In this document: piece after piece, positions 1 through 8,060 of the stretch
Layout: every line of letters begins with the position of its first letter
Position numbering within the stretch: position 1 is the first letter of the stretch
Source: Mycobacterium sp.
GTDB taxonomy: Bacteria > Actinomycetota > Actinomycetes > Mycobacteriales > Mycobacteriaceae
Assembly: GCA_023264735.1 (NCBI GenBank)
Contig: JAHFVD010000054.1
Location: 3,721-49,587, forward strand
Reading direction: 5' to 3'
DNA length: 45,867 nucleotides
The notes under the pieces: generated by a model
Databases searched by the model: none
What the model was told of the DNA's origin: nothing
What the model saw: only the letters and a program-made list of their open reading frames with translations
Program-made: the position numbers and the translations under genes

Positions 1-531
1 CAGGGCGCTGGGATTCAGGCCTTGGTCCGGGACCTCGAGGGGGAACATCCAGACCTTCGACTCGCGGTGCGGCGTGTAGCCGAGGATGCGGCCGAGCCCG
101 GCCACCTCCACGCTGAGTGATCGCGGAACGGACGGCTGCTGCGGCGAGGCGTAGAACACCTGGCCGCGCCTGCCCCGATAGTCGTGGACGTCGACATCGA
201 AGGCACCGGATACCGCGGCGGGTGCGCCTTCCAGGATCGCCCAGCTGTCTCCGGGGCGCCAGCGCACCGAAAGGTTTTGTTGGACAGCCCATCCCATCAG
301 AAGGTCAGGGCGAGAATCGTCGCGCAGCGCGGCCGTCAGTTGAATGTGGTCGGTCCGTGCCGGACCGAGGTCGACCGAGCTGGCAAGTAGAGACGCGTAA
401 GGGCCGCTGATCACCCCGGTTTCGGCGGGTGCCGAAGACCGGTGGAGATCAGCGACCAATACTGCGGCTGCGGTCAGCACCCCCAACAACCCCACCACAG
501 ACAGCGCGCGAAGGCGTTGTGCCCCGATCAC
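1..531 (-). CDS. S53 (sedolisin) family peptidase, N-terminal part, runs off the left edge
   Basis: The minus strand is open from 531 to the window edge with no stop. The start chosen is GTG at 531, directly before a hydrophobic stretch (ALSVVGLLGVLTAAAVLVA) that would act as signal peptide or membrane anchor. Residues about 45-130 match a pro-kumamolisin activation domain: a segment DHIQLTAALRDD, then GWAVQQNLSVRW, AVSGAFDVDVHDYRGR, and FYASPQQPSVP. In this family the pro-domain keeps a secreted serine-carboxyl protease inactive until low pH; the catalytic Glu/Asp/Ser domain would lie off the left edge. The gene begins 42 bp after the lipoprotein stop and is probably co-transcribed with it. 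Domain assignment is from recognised motif pattern; the protease domain itself is not visible. Confidence 0.75.
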   Translation of the reverse strand, partial: MIGAQRLRALSVVGLLGVLTAAAVLVADLHRSSAPAETGVISGPYASLLASSVDLGPARTDHIQLTAALRDDSRPDLLMGWAVQQNLSVRWRPGDSWAILEGAPAAVSGAFDVDVHDYRGRRGQVFYASPQQPSVPRSLSVEVAGLGRILGYTPHRESKVWMFPLEVPDQGLNPSAL

Positions 532-573
532 TGTCGGTGGAGGGTCGCTGTGGACGCTTGGAGACCGAGCGGC

Positions 574-837
574 TTAGTTGCCGCCGGTGATGACGTTGCC
601 AGGCAGCGCGGTGGGTGCCGGCGGAGCCTTGACGGTGGGCGTGAAGGAGTTGGCGCCACCAGGCGACACAGCCTTCTCCGTGGGCGACGGCGCGGGAGCG
701 CTCGTCGTCGTGGTCGGCGTGGTGCTCTCCGGCGCCTTGCCTTTGTCCTTACCGCAGGCGGTCAGCGTTCCCATGCCGACGATCGCGAGCCCGCCAGCAA
801 AAAGCGCAATCTGCCGAGTCAAACGACCTGACATCAT
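574..837 (-). CDS. small lipoprotein, Thr/Pro-rich
   Basis: An 87-aa protein starting at ATG 837, with AAGGA about 7 nt upstream. It has a classic lipoprotein signal: a basic N-terminus (MMSGRLTRQ), a hydrophobic core, and lipobox LTAC at residues 25-28, so the Cys would be lipidated and the mature protein held on the outer face of the membrane. The mature part is low-complexity Thr/Ser/Pro/Ala and has no recognisable domain. It sits 42 bp upstream of the S53 peptidase in the same direction, suggesting a shared transcript and possibly a partner or anchor role, which is inference. Function unknown. Confidence 0.8.
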   Translation of the reverse strand: MMSGRLTRQIALFAGGLAIVGMGTLTACGKDKGKAPESTTPTTTTSAPAPSPTEKAVSPGGANSFTPTVKAPPAPTALPGNVITGGN

Positions 838-1046
838 GATGAGTCCTTACTTTTCATGCCGGGATTACTAAATACATCGCTGGCTGGCCCGGCAGTTACA
901 CCAGCCCACCCCCGAAGGGCCGAGGACACTCAAGATATCTCACCGCACCAGCAATTGCATAGCAACTTTTGCTACGGGCGAAAATAGCTTGCTCTGACCC
1001 CGCGTGGCAACGACGCTTCAGCAGGCCTCGATGTTAAGAACGAAGC
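838..1046. other. intergenic region, divergent promoters expected
   Basis: This 209-bp stretch lies between the divergent lipoprotein gene and the Cys-rich gene. It is AT-richer than its surroundings. I see no convincing gene, repeat or RNA in it; it presumably carries both promoters. Confidence 0.5.
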
Positions 1047-1244
1047 ATGGTACGAAGCTGCCGAGAATGCGCCGCTGGCCTGGGACATTGTCACGGTACG
1101 CTCATTCGTCACGCGCTGCATCGAGCGGAATGCACCGAGGACGGCTGCGCAACACCCGAGCTGGTTTTTCACACTTTGGTCATAGATTGCGACACGGTCG
1201 GATGTGCCTGCTTTCAGCAAACATCGGACCGGTTGGCTGTGTAA
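1047..1244 (+). CDS. small cysteine-rich protein, probable zinc binder
   Basis: A 65-aa ORF from ATG 1047. Eight cysteines (residues 5, 8, 15, 29, 34, 48, 53, 55) occur in ordered pairs: CRECAAG, HCHGTLIRH, ECTEDGC, IDCDTVGCAC, with interleaved His. Such spacing is unlikely in a chance ORF and suggests one or two structural zinc sites. I recall similar short mycobacterial proteins with the CHGTLIRH and ECTE-C signatures, but cannot confirm. It ends 6 bp before the stop of the convergent phosphatase gene. No function can be assigned. The ribosome binding site is weak (GAACGAAG). Confidence 0.65.
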   Translation: MVRSCRECAAGLGHCHGTLIRHALHRAECTEDGCATPELVFHTLVIDCDTVGCACFQQTSDRLAV

Positions 1245-1250
1245 TTCCTG

Positions 1251-1937
1251 TCAACCCATGGGGTCGATAGATTCCAGCGCGTCCTCGACCGGATGGACAT
1301 CGGGCTCGGGATAGAACGGCGGGCTCAGGGCTCCCCACTGCACGCAGCTCCAGCGGCCGTCGGTGATCGGTGACAAGACCACCGACTCGGCGTTGGCCAG
1401 GTGGTGGTCGAGCACGAAACTGCTCTCCACGCCGGCCAGCGTGGCCGCCACCAACCGGATCGCCGCGCCGTGGCTGACCACGACGATGTCCTCGGACCAG
1501 GCGTGGTCGTCCAGATAACGCAGCCGCAGGTCGGTGATCACCGGGAGGTAGCGGTCAAGGACGTCGCTGGCGCTTTCGCCGCCGGGCATCGGGACCGCGA
1601 GCTCGCCCTGGTGCCACCGCTGGTAAATCGCGTTGAACTCCGCGATCGCATCCTCGTCGTTGCGGTTCTCGAGTTCGCCGGCCTGCACCTCGTGGATACC
1701 GCCGAACTCCTCAGCGGAGAGCCGCAATTGGGTGCCGATCTCGGCTGCGGTCTGAGCGGCCCGCCGAGCGATCGAATGCACCAGCAGCCCGGGCGTACGG
1801 CTGCGGGCCATGGCGAAATCGCGCGCCTGTTCGCGGCCGAGGTCGGTCAAATCGGCCCCGGGCGGGCGGGTGTCGAGGCGGCGCTCGACATTGCCGTGCG
1901 ATTGCCCATGACGCAGAAGGATCAGCCGTCCACTCAT
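1251..1937 (-). CDS. histidine phosphatase family protein (phosphoglycerate mutase-like, Rv3837c-type)
   Basis: A 228-aa protein with the branch-1 histidine phosphatase signature at the N-terminus (LRHGQSHGN, catalytic His in RHG), a central EVQAGELENR acid/base region and the second catalytic His in VVSHGAAIRLV. Family members dephosphorylate small phosphometabolites or act as cofactor-dependent mutases; the exact substrate cannot be read from sequence, and 'mutase' should be treated loosely. The ATG overlaps the TGA of pheA by 4 nt, so the two genes are translationally coupled. The order matches M. tuberculosis Rv3838c-Rv3837c. Confidence 0.88.
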   Translation of the reverse strand: MSGRLILLRHGQSHGNVERRLDTRPPGADLTDLGREQARDFAMARSRTPGLLVHSIARRAAQTAAEIGTQLRLSAEEFGGIHEVQAGELENRNDEDAIAEFNAIYQRWHQGELAVPMPGGESASDVLDRYLPVITDLRLRYLDDHAWSEDIVVVSHGAAIRLVAATLAGVESSFVLDHHLANAESVVLSPITDGRWSCVQWGALSPPFYPEPDVHPVEDALESIDPMG

Positions 1938-2854
1938 GTCGGGTTGCCCTCACGAAGTCGGGCCAGCCACCGGTCGGCCTCGTCGAGTTGCGGCGGTGTC
2001 GCACCTTCCGCCGATTCCGTCGGCCACGACCCGAGATAGCGAACGTCGGCGCAGCGCCGGTGCAAGGCCTTGAGCGCCTCGGCAACAGCAGTGTCGTCAA
2101 TGTGACCGACGCAGTCCAGGAAGAAGACGTAGGTGCCGAGTTCGGTTCGGGTGGGCCGGGATTCGATGCGGGTCAGGTCGATGTCGCGGATACCGAATTC
2201 GGTCATCGCCGATACCAGCGCACCGGGCGTGTTGGCGATCCGCAGCACCACCGAGGTGCGATCGGCTCCGGTGCGGGCAGGCGGTGCGCTCGGACGACCG
2301 ACAAGGACGAACCGCGTCCTGGCGTTGGGTTCATCGACGACCCCGTCGGCCAGGCTGGACAGGCCGTAGCGCCGTGCGGCCAGCGCCGTACTGACACCGG
2401 CATCGGCGCGCCCGGCCGCCACCTCTTGGGCGGCCGCGGCATTCGAATTGGCCGGCACCAGAACGGCTTCCGGCAGATGCTCGGCCAACCATCGGCGGAC
2501 CTGCGCGGCAGCGATCGGGAACGCCGCGACGGTGCGTACGGAGTCCTTCGCGCTGCCGTCGCGCACGACGATGCTGAAGGCGACGTCCAGCGTCAGCTCG
2601 GCATAGACCTGCAGCGGCGAACCGGAGGCCAGGCTGTCCAGGGTGGGCAGCACGGTGCCCTCAATGGAGTTCTCGATCGGTACGCACGCAAAGTCAGCCG
2701 TGCCGTCCCGCACGGCCGCCAGAGCCGCGGGGGTGCTGTCGGTGGGCTCCGGTCGCGCCTCACCGCCGCCTGGGATCACACCGGCAGCGCACATCTTGAG
2801 AAGTGCCGCTTCGGTGAACGTGCCCTCGGGACCGAGGTAGGCGATGCGGGCCAC
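1934..2854 (-). CDS. pheA: prephenate dehydratase
   Basis: A 306-aa cytosolic enzyme converting prephenate to phenylpyruvate in phenylalanine synthesis. The N-terminus is typical (YLGPEGTFTEAALL). The catalytic Thr-Arg-Phe motif is present in NARTRFVLVG. A C-terminal ACT domain (VVLRIANTPGALVSAMTEF, then ESRPTRTELGTYVFFLD) is the expected phenylalanine-sensing allosteric module. Length is close to mycobacterial PheA (about 310-320 aa). It is coupled to the downstream phosphatase gene by a 4-nt overlap and is divergent from the iron-box promoter of the DUF2470 gene. Confidence 0.95.
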   Translation of the reverse strand: MARIAYLGPEGTFTEAALLKMCAAGVIPGGGEARPEPTDSTPAALAAVRDGTADFACVPIENSIEGTVLPTLDSLASGSPLQVYAELTLDVAFSIVVRDGSAKDSVRTVAAFPIAAAQVRRWLAEHLPEAVLVPANSNAAAAQEVAAGRADAGVSTALAARRYGLSSLADGVVDEPNARTRFVLVGRPSAPPARTGADRTSVVLRIANTPGALVSAMTEFGIRDIDLTRIESRPTRTELGTYVFFLDCVGHIDDTAVAEALKALHRRCADVRYLGSWPTESAEGATPPQLDEADRWLARLREGNPT

Positions 2855-2912
2855 GGTCCAACCCTATCGGGTCGATCGGCCACGGAAGCCTTGCGCGACC
2901 TGGCGTCGATAG

Positions 2913-2931
2913 TTAACTTAGGCTTACCTCA
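2913..2931 (+). promoter_or_regulatory. IdeR-type iron box
   Basis: TTAACTTAGGCTTACCTCA matches the mycobacterial IdeR consensus TTAGGTTAGGCTAACCTAA at 15 of 19 positions. It lies 18 bp upstream of the DUF2470 start, where IdeR-Fe(II) would block transcription. The M. tuberculosis orthologue Rv3839 is, as I recall, in the IdeR regulon. Confidence 0.75.
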
Positions 2932-2949
2932 CTAACTGGAAGGTGCGCG

Positions 2950-3720
2950 ATGACCTCAGCGACGCTCACTACGCCGTCCACCGCCGAACGCGTCCGCAGC
3001 GCTTGTGCGCGCACAGCCGGAGCGATGCTGGTCGCCGACGATGTCGCCCCGGCCACCACGCCCATTCATCACCTGCTGCCCGGCGGCTCGTTCGCGGTGA
3101 GCCTGCCGATCCAATCCGCGCTGGCTGTCCGTGCCCGCGCCGCCGGTACGGATGGCGTCGCAGCGGTCCTCGAGCTCACCGACTTCGCCCCGCTCCCGTT
3201 GCGTGAACCCGTGCGATCGCTGGTCTGGATCCGGGGCCGGGTGCAAACCGTGCCCGAACACGCGGTGCGCACGATGGTCGACATGATCGCCACCGACCAC
3301 CCCAACCCGGCACTGCTGGACATCGGGTCAGGTCAGGTCCTGCTCCTGCTCGAGGTCGAGTCCGTGGTGGTCGCCGACGCCGCCGGCGCCGAGACCGTCG
3401 GGCTGCACGATCTGATGACCGCCCGGCCGGACCCGTTCTGCGAGTTCGAGTCGGCCTGGCTGTGTCATCTAGACAGCGACCATCCCGAGGTGCTCGAGCG
3501 GCTGGCCGGCAAGCTGCCTGCTCCGCTGCGGCGTGGCCGGGTCCGCCCGCTGGGCCTGGACCGCTACGGCGTGCGGCTGCGCGTCGAGGGCACCGACGGT
3601 GACCACGACGTCCGGCTCGCGTTCAGCGAGCCGGTCGAAGACGTGCCCGCCCTGAGCCGGGCCATCCGGCTGCTGATGGGTTGCCCGTTCGTCAACGGGC
3701 TGCACGCACGCCGGATGTAG
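2950..3720 (+). CDS. DUF2470-domain protein (Rv3839-type), probably iron-regulated
   Basis: A 256-aa cytosolic protein beginning at ATG 2950 with GGAAGG 5 nt upstream. The C-terminal third carries a DUF2470-like region: CHLDSDHPEVL (His-containing motif), PLGLDRYGVRLRVEG and a closing helix with ALSRAIRLLMGC. DUF2470 occurs in HugZ-type haem-utilisation proteins, fitting the IdeR box just upstream. The N-terminal FMN-binding split-barrel fold seen in some relatives is not clearly recognisable. The CPBP gene starts 18 bp downstream, so an iron-responsive operon through the LCP gene is plausible. Confidence 0.85.
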   Translation: MTSATLTTPSTAERVRSACARTAGAMLVADDVAPATTPIHHLLPGGSFAVSLPIQSALAVRARAAGTDGVAAVLELTDFAPLPLREPVRSLVWIRGRVQTVPEHAVRTMVDMIATDHPNPALLDIGSGQVLLLLEVESVVVADAAGAETVGLHDLMTARPDPFCEFESAWLCHLDSDHPEVLERLAGKLPAPLRRGRVRPLGLDRYGVRLRVEGTDGDHDVRLAFSEPVEDVPALSRAIRLLMGCPFVNGLHARRM

Positions 3721-3738
3721 GGCCATTACCGTGGCGGG

Positions 3739-4506
3739 GTGAGCACCGCCCGCGACGAATTCCTCGCCACCGACCGGCGTGGCCTCCGCATCGAAGTCGG
3801 CGTCATGCTCGCCGTCACCTTCGGTGTCAGTGCCGTCATCGCGACGCTGCAATTGGTCGACGCGGTGCTTTCCGGGCTCGCCGGGCACCGAGTTCGGTTG
3901 AACCCCAACCTGTCCCGCTATGACCTGATCAACCTCGGCCTGAACCTGGCGTCGGTCGCCCAGCTGATGGCCTGGGGCACCCTTGGCCTGTATCTGTTGT
4001 GGCGCAGCGGCATCACGCCGGCCCGGCTCGGGTTGGGACGGCTGCGCTGGCGGGTGGACGTATTCGGCGGTCTCGGCTTGGCCGCGCTGATCGGCATCCC
4101 CGGCCTGCTGCTGTATCTGGCGGGCCGTTGGCTTGGAATGAACGCCGAGGTGGAGCCTGCGGCACTACACGACACCTGGTGGCGCATACCGGTGTTGATC
4201 CTGTCGGCGTTCGCCAACGGCTTCGCCGAAGAGGTCGTGGTCGTCGGCTACCTGATCACCCGGCTCAAGCAGCTCGGGCTGAGCCAGAACCGGGCGATCC
4301 TGGCCTCCAGCGTGCTGCGCGGGGCCTACCACCTGTATCAGGGCTTCGGGGCGGGGCTGGGCAATCTCGTGATGGGCGTGGTCTTCGGGTACGCCTGGTG
4401 CCGCACCGGCCGGTTGTGGCCGCTGGTGATCGCGCACGGCGTCATCGACACCGTCGCCTTTGTCGGCTACGTCGCACTCGCCGGTCATCTTGGCTGGCTC
4501 AAGTGA
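3739..4506 (+). CDS. CPBP family intramembrane metalloprotease
   Basis: A 255-aa multi-span membrane protein starting at GTG 3739 (MSTARDEF). About six to seven hydrophobic segments are visible. The family active-site motifs are a Glu-Glu pair at about residue 163 (FAEEVVVVGYL), a His in RGAYHLYQG and a His in IAHGVIDT. The usual EExxxR Arg is replaced here by Val, a variant to note. Family members cleave or mature membrane peptides or protect against bacteriocins; the substrate is unknown. It sits 18 bp after the DUF2470 gene and 22 bp before the LCP gene. Confidence 0.88.
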   Translation: MSTARDEFLATDRRGLRIEVGVMLAVTFGVSAVIATLQLVDAVLSGLAGHRVRLNPNLSRYDLINLGLNLASVAQLMAWGTLGLYLLWRSGITPARLGLGRLRWRVDVFGGLGLAALIGIPGLLLYLAGRWLGMNAEVEPAALHDTWWRIPVLILSAFANGFAEEVVVVGYLITRLKQLGLSQNRAILASSVLRGAYHLYQGFGAGLGNLVMGVVFGYAWCRTGRLWPLVIAHGVIDTVAFVGYVALAGHLGWLK

Positions 4507-4528
4507 GCCGGGCACGTAAATTGACCTG

Positions 4529-5770
4529 GTGAGCGAGGACTGGCCGACCGAGCGGATACCGCGTCAAGCGCCGCCGCCGGCTCGCCCGCCATTGCCTGAG
4601 CCCTCCCAGGTCATCCGGAGAGACCCGGGTCGCCGGCCACCCCCGCCGCGGGCGCCCGCGCCACCCAGACAGCCAGCGCCAACGCCACCCAGACAGCCAC
4701 CGCCGCGGCAGGCACCACCACCGCCGCCGCCGCCGCGACTTCCCCCGCCACCGCCCACCGCGCGACCACCTGCTCCCCCGCCCGCCGCACCTCCGCCGCC
4801 GAAGCGCAAGAAGCGTTGGGGCCGAAGAGTTTTCGTCACGTTGATCGTCGTGCTCCTGCTGGCTGCCGGCGGGCTCATCGGCGGCGCGTACTGGATCGAC
4901 ACCAGCCTGCGGCGGGTCACGGTGTTCGACTATGCCGACCGGCCCGCCGCGAGTGCGGGCACCACGTGGCTGCTCGTCGGCTCCGACAGCAGGGCCGGCC
5001 TGACCCCCGAGCAGCAGGCCGAGCTGGCCACCGGCGGCGACCTCGGCAACGGCCGGACCGACACCATCCTGCTGGTGCACATCCCGGCGCTCGGCTCCAA
5101 CGCCCCCACGACGATGGTCTCGCTGCCCCGCGACTCGTATGTGGACATCCCCGGCTACGGCAAGGACAAGATCAACGCCGCATTCTCCGAGGGTGGCGCA
5201 CCGCTGCTGGCCCAGACCGTCGAGCAGGCAACGGGCCTGCATCTCGACCACTACGCCGAGGTGGGGTTCGACGGCTTCGCGGTGGTGGTCGACGCGCTCG
5301 GCGGTGTCCAGGTGTGCCCGACCGATCCGATCGATGACCCGCTGGCCGGGGTCAACCTGCCCGCGGGCTGCCAGACGCTCGACGGCCGCAACGCATTGGG
5401 CTACGTGCGCTCCCGGGCGACCCCGCGCGCCGACCTGGACCGCATGGTCCACCAGCGCGAGTTCATGGCCGCGGTGATGCACAAGGCCAGCAGTCCCGCG
5501 GTGTGGCTCAATCCGTGGCGCTGGTACTCGGTGCCCGACGCCGCCGTCGGGTCACTCACCGTCGACAAGGGTGACCACGTCTGGGATCTGGCCCAACTGG
5601 GCTGGGCGCTGCATGGCTCGACCACCGCGATCACCGTGCCGATCGGCGAATTCACCGGAAACGATTCCGGTTCGGTGGTGGTGTGGGACTCCGACGCGGC
5701 CGATCAGTTGTTCCAAGCGCTGCGCACCGATTCGGCGATCCCGCAGCAGGTGCTCGACGCGCAGCCCTAG
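4529..5770 (+). CDS. LytR-CpsA-Psr (LCP) family cell-wall ligase
   Basis: A 413-aa protein starting at GTG 4529. Residues 1-95 are a cytosolic Pro-rich tail, followed by one membrane helix (about 98-118, RVFVTLIVVLLLAAGGLIGG) and an extracytoplasmic LCP domain. Diagnostic motifs are NGRTDTILLVHI, MVSLPRDSYVDIPG, KINAAFSEGG and GYVRSRATPRADLDR; the Arg residues bind the polyprenyl pyrophosphate of the donor lipid. Mycobacterial LCP enzymes join arabinogalactan to peptidoglycan. The locus corresponds to M. tuberculosis Rv3840, which is shorter. Its stop codon overlaps that of glpQ1. Confidence 0.9.
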   Translation: MSEDWPTERIPRQAPPPARPPLPEPSQVIRRDPGRRPPPPRAPAPPRQPAPTPPRQPPPRQAPPPPPPPRLPPPPPTARPPAPPPAAPPPPKRKKRWGRRVFVTLIVVLLLAAGGLIGGAYWIDTSLRRVTVFDYADRPAASAGTTWLLVGSDSRAGLTPEQQAELATGGDLGNGRTDTILLVHIPALGSNAPTTMVSLPRDSYVDIPGYGKDKINAAFSEGGAPLLAQTVEQATGLHLDHYAEVGFDGFAVVVDALGGVQVCPTDPIDDPLAGVNLPAGCQTLDGRNALGYVRSRATPRADLDRMVHQREFMAAVMHKASSPAVWLNPWRWYSVPDAAVGSLTVDKGDHVWDLAQLGWALHGSTTAITVPIGEFTGNDSGSVVVWDSDAADQLFQALRTDSAIPQQVLDAQP

Positions 5771-6588
5771 TCGCCGGGGACGGCCAACGGGTTCTGCAGC
5801 CAGGCCTTGGTCCGTCCCGGATGGTTCGTGGCGATCCAGCCGACCCCGAGATCGCGGCAATAGCCGACGTCCTCGTAGTGGTCGACCGTCCAGCAGTACA
5901 TCGCCCGGCCCTGGGCGGCGGCCCGGTCGACGAGTTCAGGATGCTCCCGCAGTGTCGTGATCGACGGTCCCACGGCCGTCGCTCCGACGGTGGTCGCGGC
6001 GCTGCCGCCCAGATACCGCGATGTCTCGCCCAGCAGCACGGTCGGCAGCAGCGGCGCGGCGCGGCGGATCCGCCACACCGCCGCAGCAGAGAACGACATC
6101 ACCACCGCACGGGATAGATCCGCCGATGCCGGTGCGGCGATGCCGTAGCGGTGCAACAGGGCCAGCACCTTGCTCTCCACCAGTCCGCCGTAGCGCACCG
6201 GGTGCTTGGTCTCGATGAACATCTTCACCGGTCGGTTCCAGTCCAGGACCAGACGGACAAGGTCGTCGAGGGTGAGCAGGCCGGTGCCGGTCGGCGGATC
6301 ATCGGAATCCGCGCTGCTGTGCCAGGCCCCCCAATCCAGCCGTTTGAGTTCGGCCAGCGTCATCTCGCTGACCAAGCCGGTGCCGGTCGACGTGCGATCG
6401 ACCCGCCGGTCGTGCACACACACCAGATGGCCGTCGCGGGTCAGCCGGACGTCGCACTCGACTCCGTCGGCACCTTCGACCAGCGCGAGCTCGTAGGCGG
6501 CCAGCGTGTGCTCGGGGCGCTCGGCCGAAGCGCCGCGGTGGGCAACCACGAAGGGGTGCCCGCCGTGCGGTTCGCCGGCCGAGTGCAT
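5767..6588 (-). CDS. glpQ1: glycerophosphodiester phosphodiesterase
   Basis: A 273-aa enzyme hydrolysing glycerophosphodiesters to glycerol-3-phosphate and an alcohol. GDPD hallmarks are VAHRGASAERPEHTLAAY (catalytic HRG and the Glu), GADGVECDVRLTRDG (metal-binding ExD) and VCVHDRRVDRT. Start ATG 6588 gives the length of M. tuberculosis GlpQ1 (about 274 aa); a longer reading to 6735 would run inside the upstream gene in another frame and lacks family similarity. There is no obvious signal peptide. Only 4 bp separate it from the DUF4328 gene, so the two are probably co-transcribed. Confidence 0.92.
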   Translation of the reverse strand: MHSAGEPHGGHPFVVAHRGASAERPEHTLAAYELALVEGADGVECDVRLTRDGHLVCVHDRRVDRTSTGTGLVSEMTLAELKRLDWGAWHSSADSDDPPTGTGLLTLDDLVRLVLDWNRPVKMFIETKHPVRYGGLVESKVLALLHRYGIAAPASADLSRAVVMSFSAAAVWRIRRAAPLLPTVLLGETSRYLGGSAATTVGATAVGPSITTLREHPELVDRAAAQGRAMYCWTVDHYEDVGYCRDLGVGWIATNHPGRTKAWLQNPLAVPGD

Positions 6589-6592
6589 ACGC

Positions 6593-7642
6593 CTATGCTG
6601 CCGGTTCCTGTTGGTCCGGCTCAACCGCTGGCGGAGATTCGGCCTCGGCCGGCTCAGGCTGCGCTTGTGGCTGGTCGGCGCCCACCACCACCCACCGGTG
6701 CAGCGGCCGTTCGACGGGCTTGCGCACGAAAGCATCGAACACCTGCCACAGCAAGACCAGCACCCCCGCGCCTAGCAGGTAGGCGACGATCACCGTCACG
6801 GTGTTGTCGGCGATGCCCTGCGGCTTGTTGGTGAAGCTCGTGGCGATCCCGAAGATAGACACCGCTGTCGACAGGATCCATGCGATCCACCAGGCGGCGA
6901 TCGGCCCGCGCAGCCGAGCCTGCGTCTGCTCGGCGTGAGCGAGCTCGATCACGTACACCGGCGCCCACGCCAGGTTGACGACCGGCATCAGGCATCCGGC
7001 CCACAGGGCCCACGTCGGTCGCGGGTCGTCCTGGCCGAGGTGTTCGTAGACCGCAGCGCGGCGCGCGATCAACCACGACGTCGTCACAACGCCGGTCAGG
7101 ATCACCGCCACGATGGCGGCCAGGCTGGCCAACACGCCGAGCCAGAGCGCCGCGCCGGCAACCAGAGGGGGCAGCAGCGACGTTCGGTTGATCAACAGCA
7201 GCGCGTAGCGAACGATGTGGACGGCCGCCGCCAGGCCGAAGATCGTGATCGCGGAGAGCAGCGCCGCGCGGACGGTGACCGGCGCAGGTCCCTTCTTGAC
7301 GGCGTCGTGGCCGCCCGGCGCCACCGGCACGACATGGTCGGCGAGGCCCCATCGCGGGATGTAGGCGTAGCGCGGCGTCGGCCCGAGGGGACGACGACGG
7401 CGACGCGGAGCAGGCGGCGGCCCGGGTCGTACGGCGATCCAGCGGAAACCCTGCGGTAGTCGCGCCCCCCCACGCTGTGGTCCGGGTGGTCTGGTAGGCG
7501 GGTGGCTGGTGGCGCCGGGGCTCCAGCGCGGATCAGGAGGGTTGACCGGCGCCATCAGTGCGCCGTTGCAGCGCGGGCACCAGCCCCGCTGGCGGTCGCG
7601 CACGTTCCACCGTGTCCCGCACTGGGAGCACACCTGAATCAC
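6593..7642 (-). CDS. zinc-ribbon DUF4328 membrane protein (Rv3843c-type)
   Basis: A 349-aa protein from GTG 7642. Residues 5-26 form a zinc ribbon (VCSQCGTRWN then WCPRCNG, two CxxC knuckles). A Pro-rich linker follows to about residue 105, then about six membrane helices. A DUF4328-like core lies at about residues 190-270 (RRAAVYEHLGQDD, WALWAGCLMPVVNLAWAPVY, AWWIAWILST). The tail is Pro/Glu-rich. Function unknown; the zinc ribbon on a membrane domain suggests an interaction or sensory role. It corresponds by position to Rv3843c. Confidence 0.82.
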   Translation of the reverse strand: MIQVCSQCGTRWNVRDRQRGWCPRCNGALMAPVNPPDPRWSPGATSHPPTRPPGPQRGGARLPQGFRWIAVRPGPPPAPRRRRRPLGPTPRYAYIPRWGLADHVVPVAPGGHDAVKKGPAPVTVRAALLSAITIFGLAAAVHIVRYALLLINRTSLLPPLVAGAALWLGVLASLAAIVAVILTGVVTTSWLIARRAAVYEHLGQDDPRPTWALWAGCLMPVVNLAWAPVYVIELAHAEQTQARLRGPIAAWWIAWILSTAVSIFGIATSFTNKPQGIADNTVTVIVAYLLGAGVLVLLWQVFDAFVRKPVERPLHRWVVVGADQPQAQPEPAEAESPPAVEPDQQEPAA

Positions 7643-7759
7643 GCGGACCAGCCTAGCGAGCGCAGCCGGGGTCCGGCCTGCTGCGGCCGAGCTGAGATGG
7701 GCACGGTTTGTGGCACGCAGTGCATCTTCGACGATCCGAGACGTGCAGCAATGACTGGG

Positions 7760-7859
7760 CTATCCACAGTTTCCACAGGTTTATCCACAGGTGTCCGCGC
7801 GGGTGAATGGGCATTGAGCGCACCATCTCGGCACGGAGACAGGCAGTATCTGTGGATAA
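7760..7859. promoter_or_regulatory. cluster of DnaA-box-like 9-mers
   Basis: Two perfect TTATCCACA boxes lie at 7781-7789 (plus) and 7851-7859 (minus, read as TGTGGATAA). Imperfect copies lie at 7760-7768 (CTATCCACA) and 7769-7777 (GTTTCCACA). Three boxes are in tandem within 30 bp. No dnaA, dnaN or rpmH gene is nearby, so this is not the replication origin; a DnaA-titrating or regulatory site is possible. Confidence 0.55.
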
Positions 7860-8060
7860 CCCGACGGTGTGAGGGCACCCCGATCAACAACTTGGTGACG
7901 GCCGAGCGAAATCGGTTGCCTCGCTAACCGTCCGAAGAGGCGCCGCGACGCGCCGAGCGACACGCCGACGCCCTGGAGCCAACTGTGATCTTGGATACCC
8001 CCTTTCGCAATCAACAAACCACAAACTTTCGGCGAGGTTCAGGTGCAGTGGTTGAGCCGA

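Noticed and set aside
442..871. Plus-strand frames of 129 and 97 codons opposite the lipoprotein and the S53 gene start
   Set aside because: They mirror the minus-strand lipoprotein and protease genes, which have clear signal peptides and domains.
7760..7859. Replication origin
   Set aside because: DnaA boxes are present but dnaA, dnaN and rpmH are absent, and there is no AT-rich unwinding region.
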